64,000 nt of DNA, taken from the NCBI GenBank assembly GCA_964500445.1, contig CAZCOG010000015.1, positions 1 to 64,000 on the forward strand. Reading direction: 5' to 3'. Made by a program: the position numbers and the translations under genes. Within the stretch, counting starts at the first letter, position 1. Each line of letters starts with the position of its first letter. The notes beneath the pieces are model-generated. The model saw nothing but the letters and a program-made list of their open reading frames with translations. It had not been told where the DNA came from and did no database searches. This DNA is from Persicitalea sp964500445. GTDB lineage: Bacteria; Bacteroidota; Bacteroidia; Cytophagales; Spirosomataceae. This document shows positions 52,859-61,360 of the stretch, piece by piece.

Positions 52859-53518
52859 ATGTCTGAGCTAAAAGCATGCCTTTTTGACCTTGACGGAGTG
52901 ATCGTCGACACGGCAAAGTTTCATTATATTGCCTGGCGTGAAATGGCCAATGGGTTGGGATTTGATCTGACCGAGAAACAAAACGAACAACTGAAAGGCG
53001 TCAGCCGGGTGCGGTCGCTGGAAATTATACTCAGTATCGGAAATATCGAACTGGATCCGGAAACGAAACAGCGGCTCGCTGCCAAAAAAAACGAACGCTA
53101 CCTCGAGCTTTGTCGTGAGATGACTCCCGAAGATATCCTACCAGGTGTGCAGGTATTTCTCGATTCCCTGATTCAGGAAAATATAAAAATTGGCCTGGGA
53201 TCAGCCAGCAAAAATGCTCGCCTGATTTTGGATTACATCGGGCTGACGCACTATTTTGCTACTATCGTGGACGGGAATCGTATCAAAATAGGAAAGCCCG
53301 ATCCCGAAACATTTTTACTTGGCGCGGAGGATTTAAAGGTCAAACCGGAAAATTGCCTCGTATTCGAAGATGCCGTGGCGGGCATTGAAGCTGCCAAGGC
53401 GGGCGGCATGCTGGCTGTGGGAGTAGGAGGGGCGGCCGAACTAAAAGCTACCAATGCGGATATGGTCATAACCGGATTTCAAGATATTGACGTAAATACC
53501 GTTAAGCACTTATTTTAA
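52859..53518 (+). CDS. pgmB: Beta-phosphoglucomutase
   Basis: A 219-residue HAD enzyme. Nucleophile Asp10 and acid Asp12 in LFDLDGVIVDT, the cap domain, GSASKNA (motif II), Lys in KIGKPDPETF, and VFEDAVAGIEAAKAGG (motif IV) are present. It turns beta-glucose-1-phosphate into glucose-6-phosphate. It is directly upstream of the GH65 phosphorylase that makes beta-glucose-1-phosphate, a well-known pairing. Confidence 0.95.
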   Translation: MSELKACLFDLDGVIVDTAKFHYIAWREMANGLGFDLTEKQNEQLKGVSRVRSLEIILSIGNIELDPETKQRLAAKKNERYLELCREMTPEDILPGVQVFLDSLIQENIKIGLGSASKNARLILDYIGLTHYFATIVDGNRIKIGKPDPETFLLGAEDLKVKPENCLVFEDAVAGIEAAKAGGMLAVGVGGAAELKATNADMVITGFQDIDVNTVKHLF

Positions 53519-53581
53519 TTTTTAATGGACCCCTGAGCGGATATGTCGCTGGTAAGTCCATTGAATCTGAATTAATTTTCG

Positions 53582-55909
53582 ATGAAGCAGTACATTACCC
53601 CAAGTCCGTGGTCGGTCATAGAAGATGGTTTTCATCCCGAAGAAAACGAAATTACTGAGAGTCTCATGAGCCTTGGAAACGGGCGATTGGGACAGCGAGG
53701 AAATTTTGAAGAAAAATACTCGGGAAAAACACTGCTTGGCAACTACGTGGCGGGCGTGTATTTTCCCGACAAAACACGCGTTGGCTGGTGGAAAAATGGC
53801 TATCCTGATTATTTTGCCAAGGTTATTAACGCCTGCAATTGGATCGGAATTGACGTCGAGATCGAGGGGCAATTGCTGGATTTACATACCTGTCAAATCG
53901 AGGAGTTTTACCGCGAGCTTGACATGATGCGGGGCGTGCTGTCGCGCCAATGTACGGTAGTTTTACCGCAAGGCCAACGGATCAGGATTGAGAGTGAGCG
54001 TTTTTGCAGTATGGTGGAGGATGAGTCGGGTGCGATAAAGTACACCGTGAAAGCGCTAAATTTCGATAGCCCAATCACCCTAACACCCTATCTGGATGGT
54101 ACTATTCGCAATCGTGACGCCAATTACGATGATACATTTTGGCAGGAAATAAGCAAAGAGACTTCCTTCGCGGAAGGAATCCTGACGTTGGAGACTAAGC
54201 CAAACCCCTATGGCGTGGAGCAATTTGAAGTCACGACGGGAATGCGTTTCGATATAAAGAAAAATGGTAAAAAGCTTGACTTCCAGTCCCATCCCGTCAA
54301 AAATGAAAAATATGTAGCGGGTAAAGTAGTTGTGAATATGGACGAAGGTGACGAGGTGACGCTGTATAAATACGCAGTCAATTTGTCATCCATGAATTAC
54401 AAGCGGGATGAATTAACAGAAAAAGCGAAAGCCTACCTAGACCGAATTACCAGCAAAGGATATGCTGATCTATTGGCAGAACATGAGCTGGCGTGGGCCG
54501 AAAAATGGGAACACAACGACATTGAGATTGTCGGTGATGTAGCGGCGCAACAAGGTATTCGCTTTAACATTTTTCACCTTCAGCAAACTTATACCGGAGA
54601 AGATGAAACGCTCAACATTGGTCCTAAAGGCTTTACCGGAGAAAAATATGGTGGTGTTACGTATTGGGATACCGAAGCCTACTGCCTCCCTTTTTATCTT
54701 GCTACCTCCGGGCAGCATGTAGCGCGTAATCTTCTGATCTATCGCTACAAACACTTGGGGAAGGCCATTGAAAATGCTGAAAAACTGGGCTTCAGCAAAG
54801 GCGCTGCCCTTTATCCGATGGTAACTATGAATGGCGAGGAAAGCCATAACGAATGGGAAATTACCTTTGAGGAAATTCACCGGAACGGGGCAATTGCGTA
54901 CGCGATCTACGACTACATAAATTATACAGGCGACCGGGATTATCTGGCCGAGTACGGTCTGGAAGTACTCATTGCCATAGCCCGTTTCTGGAAACAACGA
55001 GTGAACTGGTCGACGCATAAGGAGCAGTTTGTGATGTTGGGCGTAACCGGGCCAAATGAATACGAAAACAATGTAAATAACAATTGGTACACCAACTACC
55101 TCGCAGTCTGGTGTTTAAAGTATACGCTCGAAGCTATTGAGTATGTCCAGAGTCAGGGAAAATCCGAAGCGATTTTTGCAAAGATAAATTTCGATCAAGA
55201 GATTGAAACGAGTGATTGGAGGGCGATTATAGACAAGATGTATTTCCCTTACGATCCTGAACGGGATGTGTATTTGCAACAAGACGGCTTTTTGGATAAA
55301 GAATTAAAAACAGTTGAGCAAATCAGTGAGCACCGACCAATAAACCAGAATTGGTCCTGGGATCGAATTCTACGATCGTGTTTTATTAAGCAGGCTGATG
55401 TACTGCAGGGATTCTATTTCTTTGAAGATCATTTCGATAAGGCAACGCTTCGTAGGAATTTTGATTTTTACGAACCGATGACGGTACATGAGTCATCTTT
55501 GTCGCCATGTGTGCATTCTATTCTGGCTTCCAGTCTTGGCATGAACGAAAAGGCCTATGAAATGTACGTCCGCACGGCCCGTCTGGACCTTGACGATTAC
55601 AACAACGATACTGACGATGGCCTGCACATTACATCCATGGCGGGTACCTGGATGAGCGTGGTCAAGGGATTTGCTGGGCAACGGGTCACTGACGGAGTAC
55701 TGGTACTAAAACCTTACATACCTGATGGTTGGGATTCCTATTCTTTTCGAATCGGCTTTCGGGGCGTCACCCTACGAGTCGAGGTCACGAGAAAAGCGGT
55801 AATCATAGATAATCCGACGACCGAACCCGTGATGGTAGAAGTGTGGGGAAAACAGCATAGTGTGGTGGGCGAGTTGCGTCATGAATTGCAGGATATTCCC
55901 ACAGAATAG
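53582..55909 (+). CDS. GH65 disaccharide phosphorylase, probably maltose phosphorylase
   Basis: A 775-residue GH65 enzyme of normal length without a signal peptide. The acid-Glu segment is NGEESHNEWEITFEEIH (residues 417-433). VTYWDTEAYCLPFYL (around 360) and the phosphate-pocket region HESSLSPCVHSILA (about 637) are also present. It splits an alpha-linked glucose disaccharide with phosphate. Maltose is the likeliest substrate, given the GH13, SLC45-type and pgmB neighbours; trehalose, kojibiose and nigerose phosphorylases share the fold and cannot be ruled out. Confidence 0.92.
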   Translation: MKQYITPSPWSVIEDGFHPEENEITESLMSLGNGRLGQRGNFEEKYSGKTLLGNYVAGVYFPDKTRVGWWKNGYPDYFAKVINACNWIGIDVEIEGQLLDLHTCQIEEFYRELDMMRGVLSRQCTVVLPQGQRIRIESERFCSMVEDESGAIKYTVKALNFDSPITLTPYLDGTIRNRDANYDDTFWQEISKETSFAEGILTLETKPNPYGVEQFEVTTGMRFDIKKNGKKLDFQSHPVKNEKYVAGKVVVNMDEGDEVTLYKYAVNLSSMNYKRDELTEKAKAYLDRITSKGYADLLAEHELAWAEKWEHNDIEIVGDVAAQQGIRFNIFHLQQTYTGEDETLNIGPKGFTGEKYGGVTYWDTEAYCLPFYLATSGQHVARNLLIYRYKHLGKAIENAEKLGFSKGAALYPMVTMNGEESHNEWEITFEEIHRNGAIAYAIYDYINYTGDRDYLAEYGLEVLIAIARFWKQRVNWSTHKEQFVMLGVTGPNEYENNVNNNWYTNYLAVWCLKYTLEAIEYVQSQGKSEAIFAKINFDQEIETSDWRAIIDKMYFPYDPERDVYLQQDGFLDKELKTVEQISEHRPINQNWSWDRILRSCFIKQADVLQGFYFFEDHFDKATLRRNFDFYEPMTVHESSLSPCVHSILASSLGMNEKAYEMYVRTARLDLDDYNNDTDDGLHITSMAGTWMSVVKGFAGQRVTDGVLVLKPYIPDGWDSYSFRIGFRGVTLRVEVTRKAVIIDNPTTEPVMVEVWGKQHSVVGELRHELQDIPTE

Positions 55910-56034
55910 GTCAAAATCAAGATAAAGCCCTTTTAATAAATAACAGGCAATCCGAAACCGGGACTGCCGTTGGAGAAGTGTTGAGTTTCCCTTAGCTTAA
56001 CGCTATTGATTGTCCCCGATAATTTGAAATCGTG

Positions 56035-58311
56035 ATGTTGAGGGAAAAGAAGATTCTCAGTATTTTATTAATGCTCTTGCTTGCCAAAGGTCAGCCTTTG
56101 CAGGCTCAGGATTTTCGGGACTGCCAGAACTTGTTCGAGAAGCTGCTCAAAGATTTTAACCAATCTTTTGCCGATAATAACCCTCACTTTATTCATTCGA
56201 CTGAATACCGACGCGAGTTGATGGCTCTTAAAAAGACCTACCAATCTTACCATAAAGCGCACTTTAATCCATCGGATTCCATTCAAAAATTCAATAATGA
56301 AGCAATGCTGAACACGTTATCGGGCAACTATGGCAAAGCTCTCCGACTACTCGGTTCGGTTGATTCTCTCGATGCTCAGACGAACTACTTCCTCGGCCTA
56401 TTGCATCTGTTGAATGGAAACTACGATCATGCGCTTAATTTCCTGCAAAATTCGGATGCCAGCAAATCAGCGACGCTGAACACTTTGGTCGTATATTGTA
56501 AGCAGGGACGGTTAAACGACGGGCTGGCGTACGGACAATCAACTCCTCATGGCAATACCAAGGGGAAATGGAGTCATAATCTGGGTTTGCTTTACAAGCT
56601 GAACAATCAGTTGGAAGAATCTGTGGCCGAAACTACCGTCGCAATTCGGCAGAGTGACGAGCTGCCGTATCGACTGCTTCGTGGGGATGTTCTTATGAAG
56701 TTAAAGCAGTCAAAGCGGGCTGTTGCTGACTTTGAAAAAGTGGCCAGGAAGCATCCCAAAGCTCAGATACGTTACGCAAATGCACTGGTAGATTTGCACC
56801 GCTATCAGGAGGCAACCTACCTTTTTCAGGAGTATCTGGAAGGACAGGACCGGATCTTTCGTAAAGATGCGTTTTTGGGCCTGGGTCATGCTTACTACGG
56901 CCTGAACCAAATGGATAATGCTCAAAAGTACTATCGTCTGGCCGCCACTATGATCAGGGATAGTCCCGTTGCGCTTTGTGGGCAGGCAAACGTTCTGGTT
57001 ACCAAACACGAATACCAGGCCGCCCAAACGCTTTACAATCGAATATTGAGTAAGGATAGTACCTACCTGTCAGCCAGATTGGGAAGGGGCATTACCCAGT
57101 ATGGTTTGGGTAACTACCCCGAAGCACTCGTAGATCTGAAAGCCGCCGACAAGCTTTTTGATCCAGCCGACCGCTCTTTGGCGGATATATTCGTTTGCCG
57201 TGGCTATGCACGATATTACACAGGCAACGCCGGAGCTGCCATGGCTGATTTTGAATCAGCTTTGCGCTTGGATGGAGGACGGTATGAAGCTCTGGCTGGC
57301 CTAAGCAGTATTTATGTCGACCAGAAAAATTTCTCGGAAGCGGGACGCTATATGACCAAAGCGCTTGGCTACGAAAAAAACTATGACCAGATGTGGAGCA
57401 ACTACGGCAACATGCTTCTGCATTTTGATATGCACAAAAAAAGTTTCGATGTTTTTAAAAAAGCCATTGCCCTGAACCCTGAGAATATTAAAGCCCAGAA
57501 CGGCTGGGGCATCGTTCTTCTGGAAAACGACAAGCTGAACCAGTCTAAAGTACTGTTTGATAGTTTGGTAAATGCGAATCCTCGAGTACCGTATCTGCTC
57601 AACAACCGGGGGATTGTAAATGCTTATCATGGTAATCGTTTTGACCAGTTTGGGCAGCCGGAGGCAGCCGATAATCAATATCAACTGGCATTTGATGACT
57701 TCAATAAGGCCATGGAGGTCGCACCCGTGAGAAAGTTTTATAATGTAAACCAGGGTAACGTATATCGCTATTGGCAGCAATATGAAGACGCTAAACTGAG
57801 TTACCAGAAACACCAGGATAAAAGCGCCCTGAATAACACAGCCGTCCTTTATGCTGGCCTTGAAAATATGAAAGACGCAAAGTACTACCTGGAAACTGCC
57901 CTACAGCTGGACTCTGCCCACAAGGTTTTTCAATTTAATATGAATCTGCTTTTGAAAGGGAAGCAAAAAGAATTTGCCCAAACACTTGCTCGGGCTGTCG
58001 CTTCCAATGACGAAAGTGACGGACCATTTTCTGACATTGGAATTAAATACAGTCGCGATGGTTTCGTCACGATTTATCTTTACGACTACGAATATGATAC
58101 TTTACATTTTCCTGGCCGCCACTTTCTCCCGCTTCCGGTTGCCGAGTACTCCGAGGAATATTTCATCCCTGAGTACGACTTCAAGTTGATGCCTTATTCT
58201 AAGAAAAAGTCTCCGAAGGAAAAAGATAAAAAACCGCACTACAAATCCCAAAAAGTACGGATGAGAGGAGGCCGAAAGCGTTCAGGTACTGACTGTCCGG
58301 TTATCAGATAG
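56035..58311 (+). CDS. Secreted tetratricopeptide-repeat protein
   Basis: A 758-residue exported protein from ATG 56035 (a GTG three bases earlier is less likely), with a signal peptide (ILSILLMLLLAKGQPLQAQ). About 15 TPR-like helical repeats fill residues of roughly 90-640, for example ALVDLKAADKLFDPADRSLA and ALAGLSSIYVDQKNFSEAG. The C-terminus changes to a Tyr/Pro-rich stretch (YDYEYDTLHFPGRHFLPLP) and ends in a Lys/Arg-rich tail. It is probably a periplasmic scaffold; partner unknown. No terminator before the convergent gene, 14 bases away. Confidence 0.8.
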   Translation: MLREKKILSILLMLLLAKGQPLQAQDFRDCQNLFEKLLKDFNQSFADNNPHFIHSTEYRRELMALKKTYQSYHKAHFNPSDSIQKFNNEAMLNTLSGNYGKALRLLGSVDSLDAQTNYFLGLLHLLNGNYDHALNFLQNSDASKSATLNTLVVYCKQGRLNDGLAYGQSTPHGNTKGKWSHNLGLLYKLNNQLEESVAETTVAIRQSDELPYRLLRGDVLMKLKQSKRAVADFEKVARKHPKAQIRYANALVDLHRYQEATYLFQEYLEGQDRIFRKDAFLGLGHAYYGLNQMDNAQKYYRLAATMIRDSPVALCGQANVLVTKHEYQAAQTLYNRILSKDSTYLSARLGRGITQYGLGNYPEALVDLKAADKLFDPADRSLADIFVCRGYARYYTGNAGAAMADFESALRLDGGRYEALAGLSSIYVDQKNFSEAGRYMTKALGYEKNYDQMWSNYGNMLLHFDMHKKSFDVFKKAIALNPENIKAQNGWGIVLLENDKLNQSKVLFDSLVNANPRVPYLLNNRGIVNAYHGNRFDQFGQPEAADNQYQLAFDDFNKAMEVAPVRKFYNVNQGNVYRYWQQYEDAKLSYQKHQDKSALNNTAVLYAGLENMKDAKYYLETALQLDSAHKVFQFNMNLLLKGKQKEFAQTLARAVASNDESDGPFSDIGIKYSRDGFVTIYLYDYEYDTLHFPGRHFLPLPVAEYSEEYFIPEYDFKLMPYSKKKSPKEKDKKPHYKSQKVRMRGGRKRSGTDCPVIR

Positions 58312-58325
58312 GATAATGTCGTTTT

Positions 58326-59165
58326 TTATTCGTAAAGAGAGGTAGCTTTGACCCTTGGCTGTTTGATCGATTTGTTTTGCTTTATAATCAGGAAGAGAGC
58401 GACTACGAACAAAACTACGGCTGCTGCGCCAGCTAAAAAGGCAATAGAATTATAAACTGGCTCTGCCTCCAACCGCTTAATAACGATTCCGGTAAAAGCC
58501 CACACAACAGCCAAAGTCAAATAGCCGTTGTGAAGACGGAGAGCAGCAAAAATAGTGATAAGTGTTCCGATAGCGATCATTATTACAGCCCAAGTATCTT
58601 GTTCCAGGCCGCCTCCTTCCCAACGCACGCCGGTAAGCCAAGCCGTGACGTTCGCAATAGTGGCTACGCAAATCCATCCCAAGTAGACTCCAAAAGGGGC
58701 TTTTGTGAGGAATTTTTCCTTTCGAGTCATTGCATCGTTGACATTGGCGATGCCAAAATTCGTGAGCAGCAAAGAGAACAGAATGAAGAGCATTGTCACT
58801 ATCGATACCGGCAAGAATTCGTAATGCCACATTACAATCCAAAATGCGTTCATAACGGAGGACACGAAGTACCAAACCCCAACCTGTAAGACGATCGTAT
58901 TGACCCTGCTTGGCTTGTTGGTGAACAATGTTTGGGCCTGGTATATAGTGAATACCAGTAACAAAATATAGATAACGCCCCAAATACTGAACGTTACGTC
59001 AGCCGGAACGAAGAGGTTAGGGTACTTGTCGGATAACTGGCCAGTGGTTTGACCATTTAGTGGTAAAAAGTTCGCCAGAAAATTCAGCAATATCATCAGC
59101 ATGAAGCCAATTATATTGAGGATTTGTAGCGTTTTGATCCAGGAGTTTGATGCAGTAGCGACCAT
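58326..59165 (-). CDS. TspO-like tryptophan-rich membrane protein
   Basis: A 279-residue membrane protein with about eight hydrophobic segments, longer than classic TspO (about 160 residues, five segments). PADVTFSIWGVIYILLLVF near residue 55, then AFWIVMWHY and PFGVYLGWICVATIANVTAWL, are the TspO/MBR signature parts. Ligands in the family are porphyrins or lipids; the role here is unknown. The C-terminal tail is basic (KQNKSIKQPRVKATS). The 192 bases upstream show no strong promoter. Confidence 0.75.
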   Translation of the reverse strand: MVATASNSWIKTLQILNIIGFMLMILLNFLANFLPLNGQTTGQLSDKYPNLFVPADVTFSIWGVIYILLLVFTIYQAQTLFTNKPSRVNTIVLQVGVWYFVSSVMNAFWIVMWHYEFLPVSIVTMLFILFSLLLTNFGIANVNDAMTRKEKFLTKAPFGVYLGWICVATIANVTAWLTGVRWEGGGLEQDTWAVIMIAIGTLITIFAALRLHNGYLTLAVVWAFTGIVIKRLEAEPVYNSIAFLAGAAAVVLFVVALFLIIKQNKSIKQPRVKATSLYE

Positions 59166-59357
59166 GTTCTGAATTATTAATATATAGCATTTTTGATCGA
59201 TTTGAAGCTCACTAATTCTATACCAAGTACTTACTCGACTTTATTTAATAGCTTGGAGGGGTCTAATTCAGATGGGGAATTATTTCCTTTCATTATCCTG
59301 ATTCTATCAATGGTACAGGAATTATCACTTTAATTGTTTTAATTAAATTGATATGCT

Positions 59358-60026
59358 ATGAAAATGTTTAAAAAATCCCTTCTAGTTATCGCATTGGCGA
59401 CACTTACCTCAACGGGTTACGCTCAGAGCCGTAATTTTAAATTTGGTATTAAGGCAGGAGCGAATTTATCGAATCTCAATGGTGGCGATGTGGTTTCTTC
59501 CAGTGATCCAACGGTCAAGATTGGGAATACGAGTGCTATGCTAACGGGCTTCGTCGGTGGTGTGTTCATGCGTTTGGGGAGCAGCATTTATTTACAACCT
59601 GAGGTTCTGCTTTCGCAAAAGGGTGGGGCAGTAAATGTTTTTCGGTCCGGGGGGAACAGTGACAGAAGTACGGTTAACATCCGATTTACAAATTTCGATG
59701 TGCCTGTGATGGTAGGTTTTCGCTTTGGAGACTTTTTTAGAATCAATGCAGGTCCTATCGCCTCCTTACGTTTATCAGAAAATGGAGGCCTTCGCGAAGC
59801 CTTGAATGAAGTAGGTGCGAATTCAGTGAAAGATAATTACAAAGCGGCAGCGCTGGGCTATCAGGCTGGGGTCGGTGTAGATATCGGGAACCTCAGTGTT
59901 GACCTTCGTTATGAAGGTAATGCCTCTAACATTATTAATACGGATACAGATGATGCCAATTTTAATTCTCAATTAAAAAGAAAAGGGAGTCTCTTTCAGG
60001 CCACGGTGGGGTTTGCTATATTTTAA
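59358..60026 (+). CDS. Outer membrane beta-barrel protein (PorT/OMP_b-brl type)
   Basis: A 222-residue protein with a signal peptide (MKMFKKSLLVIALATLTSTG). The FGIKAGANLSNLNGG motif and later strands (GSSIYLQPEVLLSQKGGAVN, VGVDIGNLSVDLRYEG) are typical of the Bacteroidota PorT-like barrel group, ending in a Phe (GFAIF). The role in the envelope is not known. Single-gene unit with its own terminator. Confidence 0.85.
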   Translation: MKMFKKSLLVIALATLTSTGYAQSRNFKFGIKAGANLSNLNGGDVVSSSDPTVKIGNTSAMLTGFVGGVFMRLGSSIYLQPEVLLSQKGGAVNVFRSGGNSDRSTVNIRFTNFDVPVMVGFRFGDFFRINAGPIASLRLSENGGLREALNEVGANSVKDNYKAAALGYQAGVGVDIGNLSVDLRYEGNASNIINTDTDDANFNSQLKRKGSLFQATVGFAIF

Positions 60027-60053
60027 GAAAGCAGAATTTAGCAGCCCATTGTT

Positions 60054-60085
60054 AAAAAAGCTCAACTTGATAGTTGAGCTTTTTT
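60054..60085 (+). terminator. Terminator after the barrel protein gene
   Basis: A 13-base-pair stem, AAAAAAGCTCAAC (60054-60066) with GTTGAGCTTTTTT (60073-60085), and loop TTGATA, ending in a T-run. The A-run on the other side lets it serve the convergent SDR gene too. Confidence 0.92.
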
Positions 60086-60153
60086 AATAAAGATTCGTAA
60101 GATCATCCCTGGTACTGTACTTCAGAAATAGAAGTATTAAGTAAAATCCAACA

Positions 60154-60984
60154 TTAACCATTATCAGCGAACTCAGGGTACAAGGTCATTCCTCCGTCAA
60201 TGTACAAGGTTTCTCCGTTAACATAATCCGATTCATCGGATGCTAACCAGGCAACTGCCTTCGCGACATCCTCGGCAGTGCCAATGCGACGATAGGGAAT
60301 GAGGTTCATTAATTGGTTTAAGCTTTCCTGTTTGGACCAAACGGCCTTGTTGATTGCCGTTTGGATAGCACCTGGGCTCACCGAATTGACCCGTATTTTG
60401 TACGGTGCAAGTTCCTGAGCGACGGATTTCATCATCATGGATACTCCACCCTTTGATGCAGCATAATTTACGTGGCCGGCCCAGGGAATGATATCATGTA
60501 CCGAACTCATCATGACAATTTTACCAATTGCCAGGTTTTTATTGATTTCGATACCCTTATTTTCGTTAGGCGATTGTTTGACAAATTGCTTGGCTGCTTC
60601 CCGAATGCAGATAAACTGACCTGTCAGATTTACGTCAATGACTTTCTGCCATTGTTGGGTAGTCATTTCAAGGAATGGGGCGTCAACTTGCATGCCTGCA
60701 TTACTTACCATTACATCCAGTCGTCCAAACTTCTCAATCGTTTGTTCGAACATGGAAACAACATCCTCCTCTTTACTTACATCCGCTTTAACTACAATTC
60801 CGTCTCCACCGCTTTTTTTAATTTGCTCAAGGGTAGATTTCGCTTCTTGTTCGCTGCTGTGATAGTTTACGACGACGTTGGCACCAAGTCCGCCAAAATA
60901 GACCGCGCAAGCCTGACCTATTCCCGATGAGGAACCTGTAACAATGATCGTCTGGCCTTTAAATTTCAACGATGAATCGATCAT
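60154..60984 (-). CDS. Short-chain dehydrogenase (glucose 1-dehydrogenase-like)
   Basis: A 276-residue classical SDR. TGSSSGIG (16-23) binds the nucleotide, NAG at 95-97, catalytic Ser160/161 and Tyr174/Lys178 in NYAASKGG are in place. A 12-residue insertion (about 139-152, NENKGIEINKN) precedes the central strand. The closest naming is glucose 1-dehydrogenase, but the substrate cannot be told from sequence. It overlaps the preceding 71-residue gene by 4 bases. Confidence 0.9.
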   Translation of the reverse strand: MIDSSLKFKGQTIIVTGSSSGIGQACAVYFGGLGANVVVNYHSSEQEAKSTLEQIKKSGGDGIVVKADVSKEEDVVSMFEQTIEKFGRLDVMVSNAGMQVDAPFLEMTTQQWQKVIDVNLTGQFICIREAAKQFVKQSPNENKGIEINKNLAIGKIVMMSSVHDIIPWAGHVNYAASKGGVSMMMKSVAQELAPYKIRVNSVSPGAIQTAINKAVWSKQESLNQLMNLIPYRRIGTAEDVAKAVAWLASDESDYVNGETLYIDGGMTLYPEFADNG

Positions 60985-61196
60985 AGTCCTTCACTATCGA
61001 CCTGTTTCAATTTCTTCCATACATTGCGGTTCACACTTTTTACCGCCCAATCCTTGGCTTGTAAGATTGCCGTGCGGATGGCATCGGTCGGAGTCAAATT
61101 ACTTGAATTGATTAACTCCTGTGCTAACATGATGGCTCTTTCGCGTGTCGTGGGAGAAAGGTAGGCCAACTCGGGTGAATTGATATTCTGATTCAT
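60981..61196 (-). CDS. Small helical protein of unknown function
   Basis: A 71-residue soluble protein with predicted amphipathic helices (TTRERAIMLAQELINSS, TPTDAIRTAILQAKDWAVK) and no signal or membrane segment. It overlaps the SDR gene by ATGA, so the two are translationally coupled and probably work together. No family recognised. The gap upstream has no clear promoter. Confidence 0.7.
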   Translation of the reverse strand: MNQNINSPELAYLSPTTRERAIMLAQELINSSNLTPTDAIRTAILQAKDWAVKSVNRNVWKKLKQVDSEGL

Positions 61197-61307
61197 GTAT
61201 TGTAATTTGTTGATTGCGCGATTCTATTTTAAAAAACGGTACCACAGATTCTGTTCATAAGAAGATTGTGATACTGTAAAATATTCTGCTCAATACTGGG
61301 TACTATG

Positions 61308-61346
61308 GAATAAAAATCCCCACTCCCGTCAAGAAGTGGGGATTTT
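61308..61346 (-). terminator. Terminator of dnaK
   Basis: A 12-base-pair stem, AAAATCCCCACT (61313-61324) with AGTGGGGATTTT (61335-61346), and a 10-base loop. On the minus strand it is followed by T-rich sequence and lies 15 bases past the dnaK stop. Confidence 0.9.
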
Positions 61347-61360
61347 CCGAATAGGTCTTG

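Noticed and set aside
54470..55018. 182-residue minus-strand ORF
   Set aside because: Opposite the GH65 catalytic region; a shadow frame.
59321..59357. TTAA-rich stretch upstream of the barrel protein as a second phased regulator site
   Set aside because: The TTAA copies fall at 59330, 59339 and 59343, not at 11-base spacing, so they do not match the array after the kinase gene.
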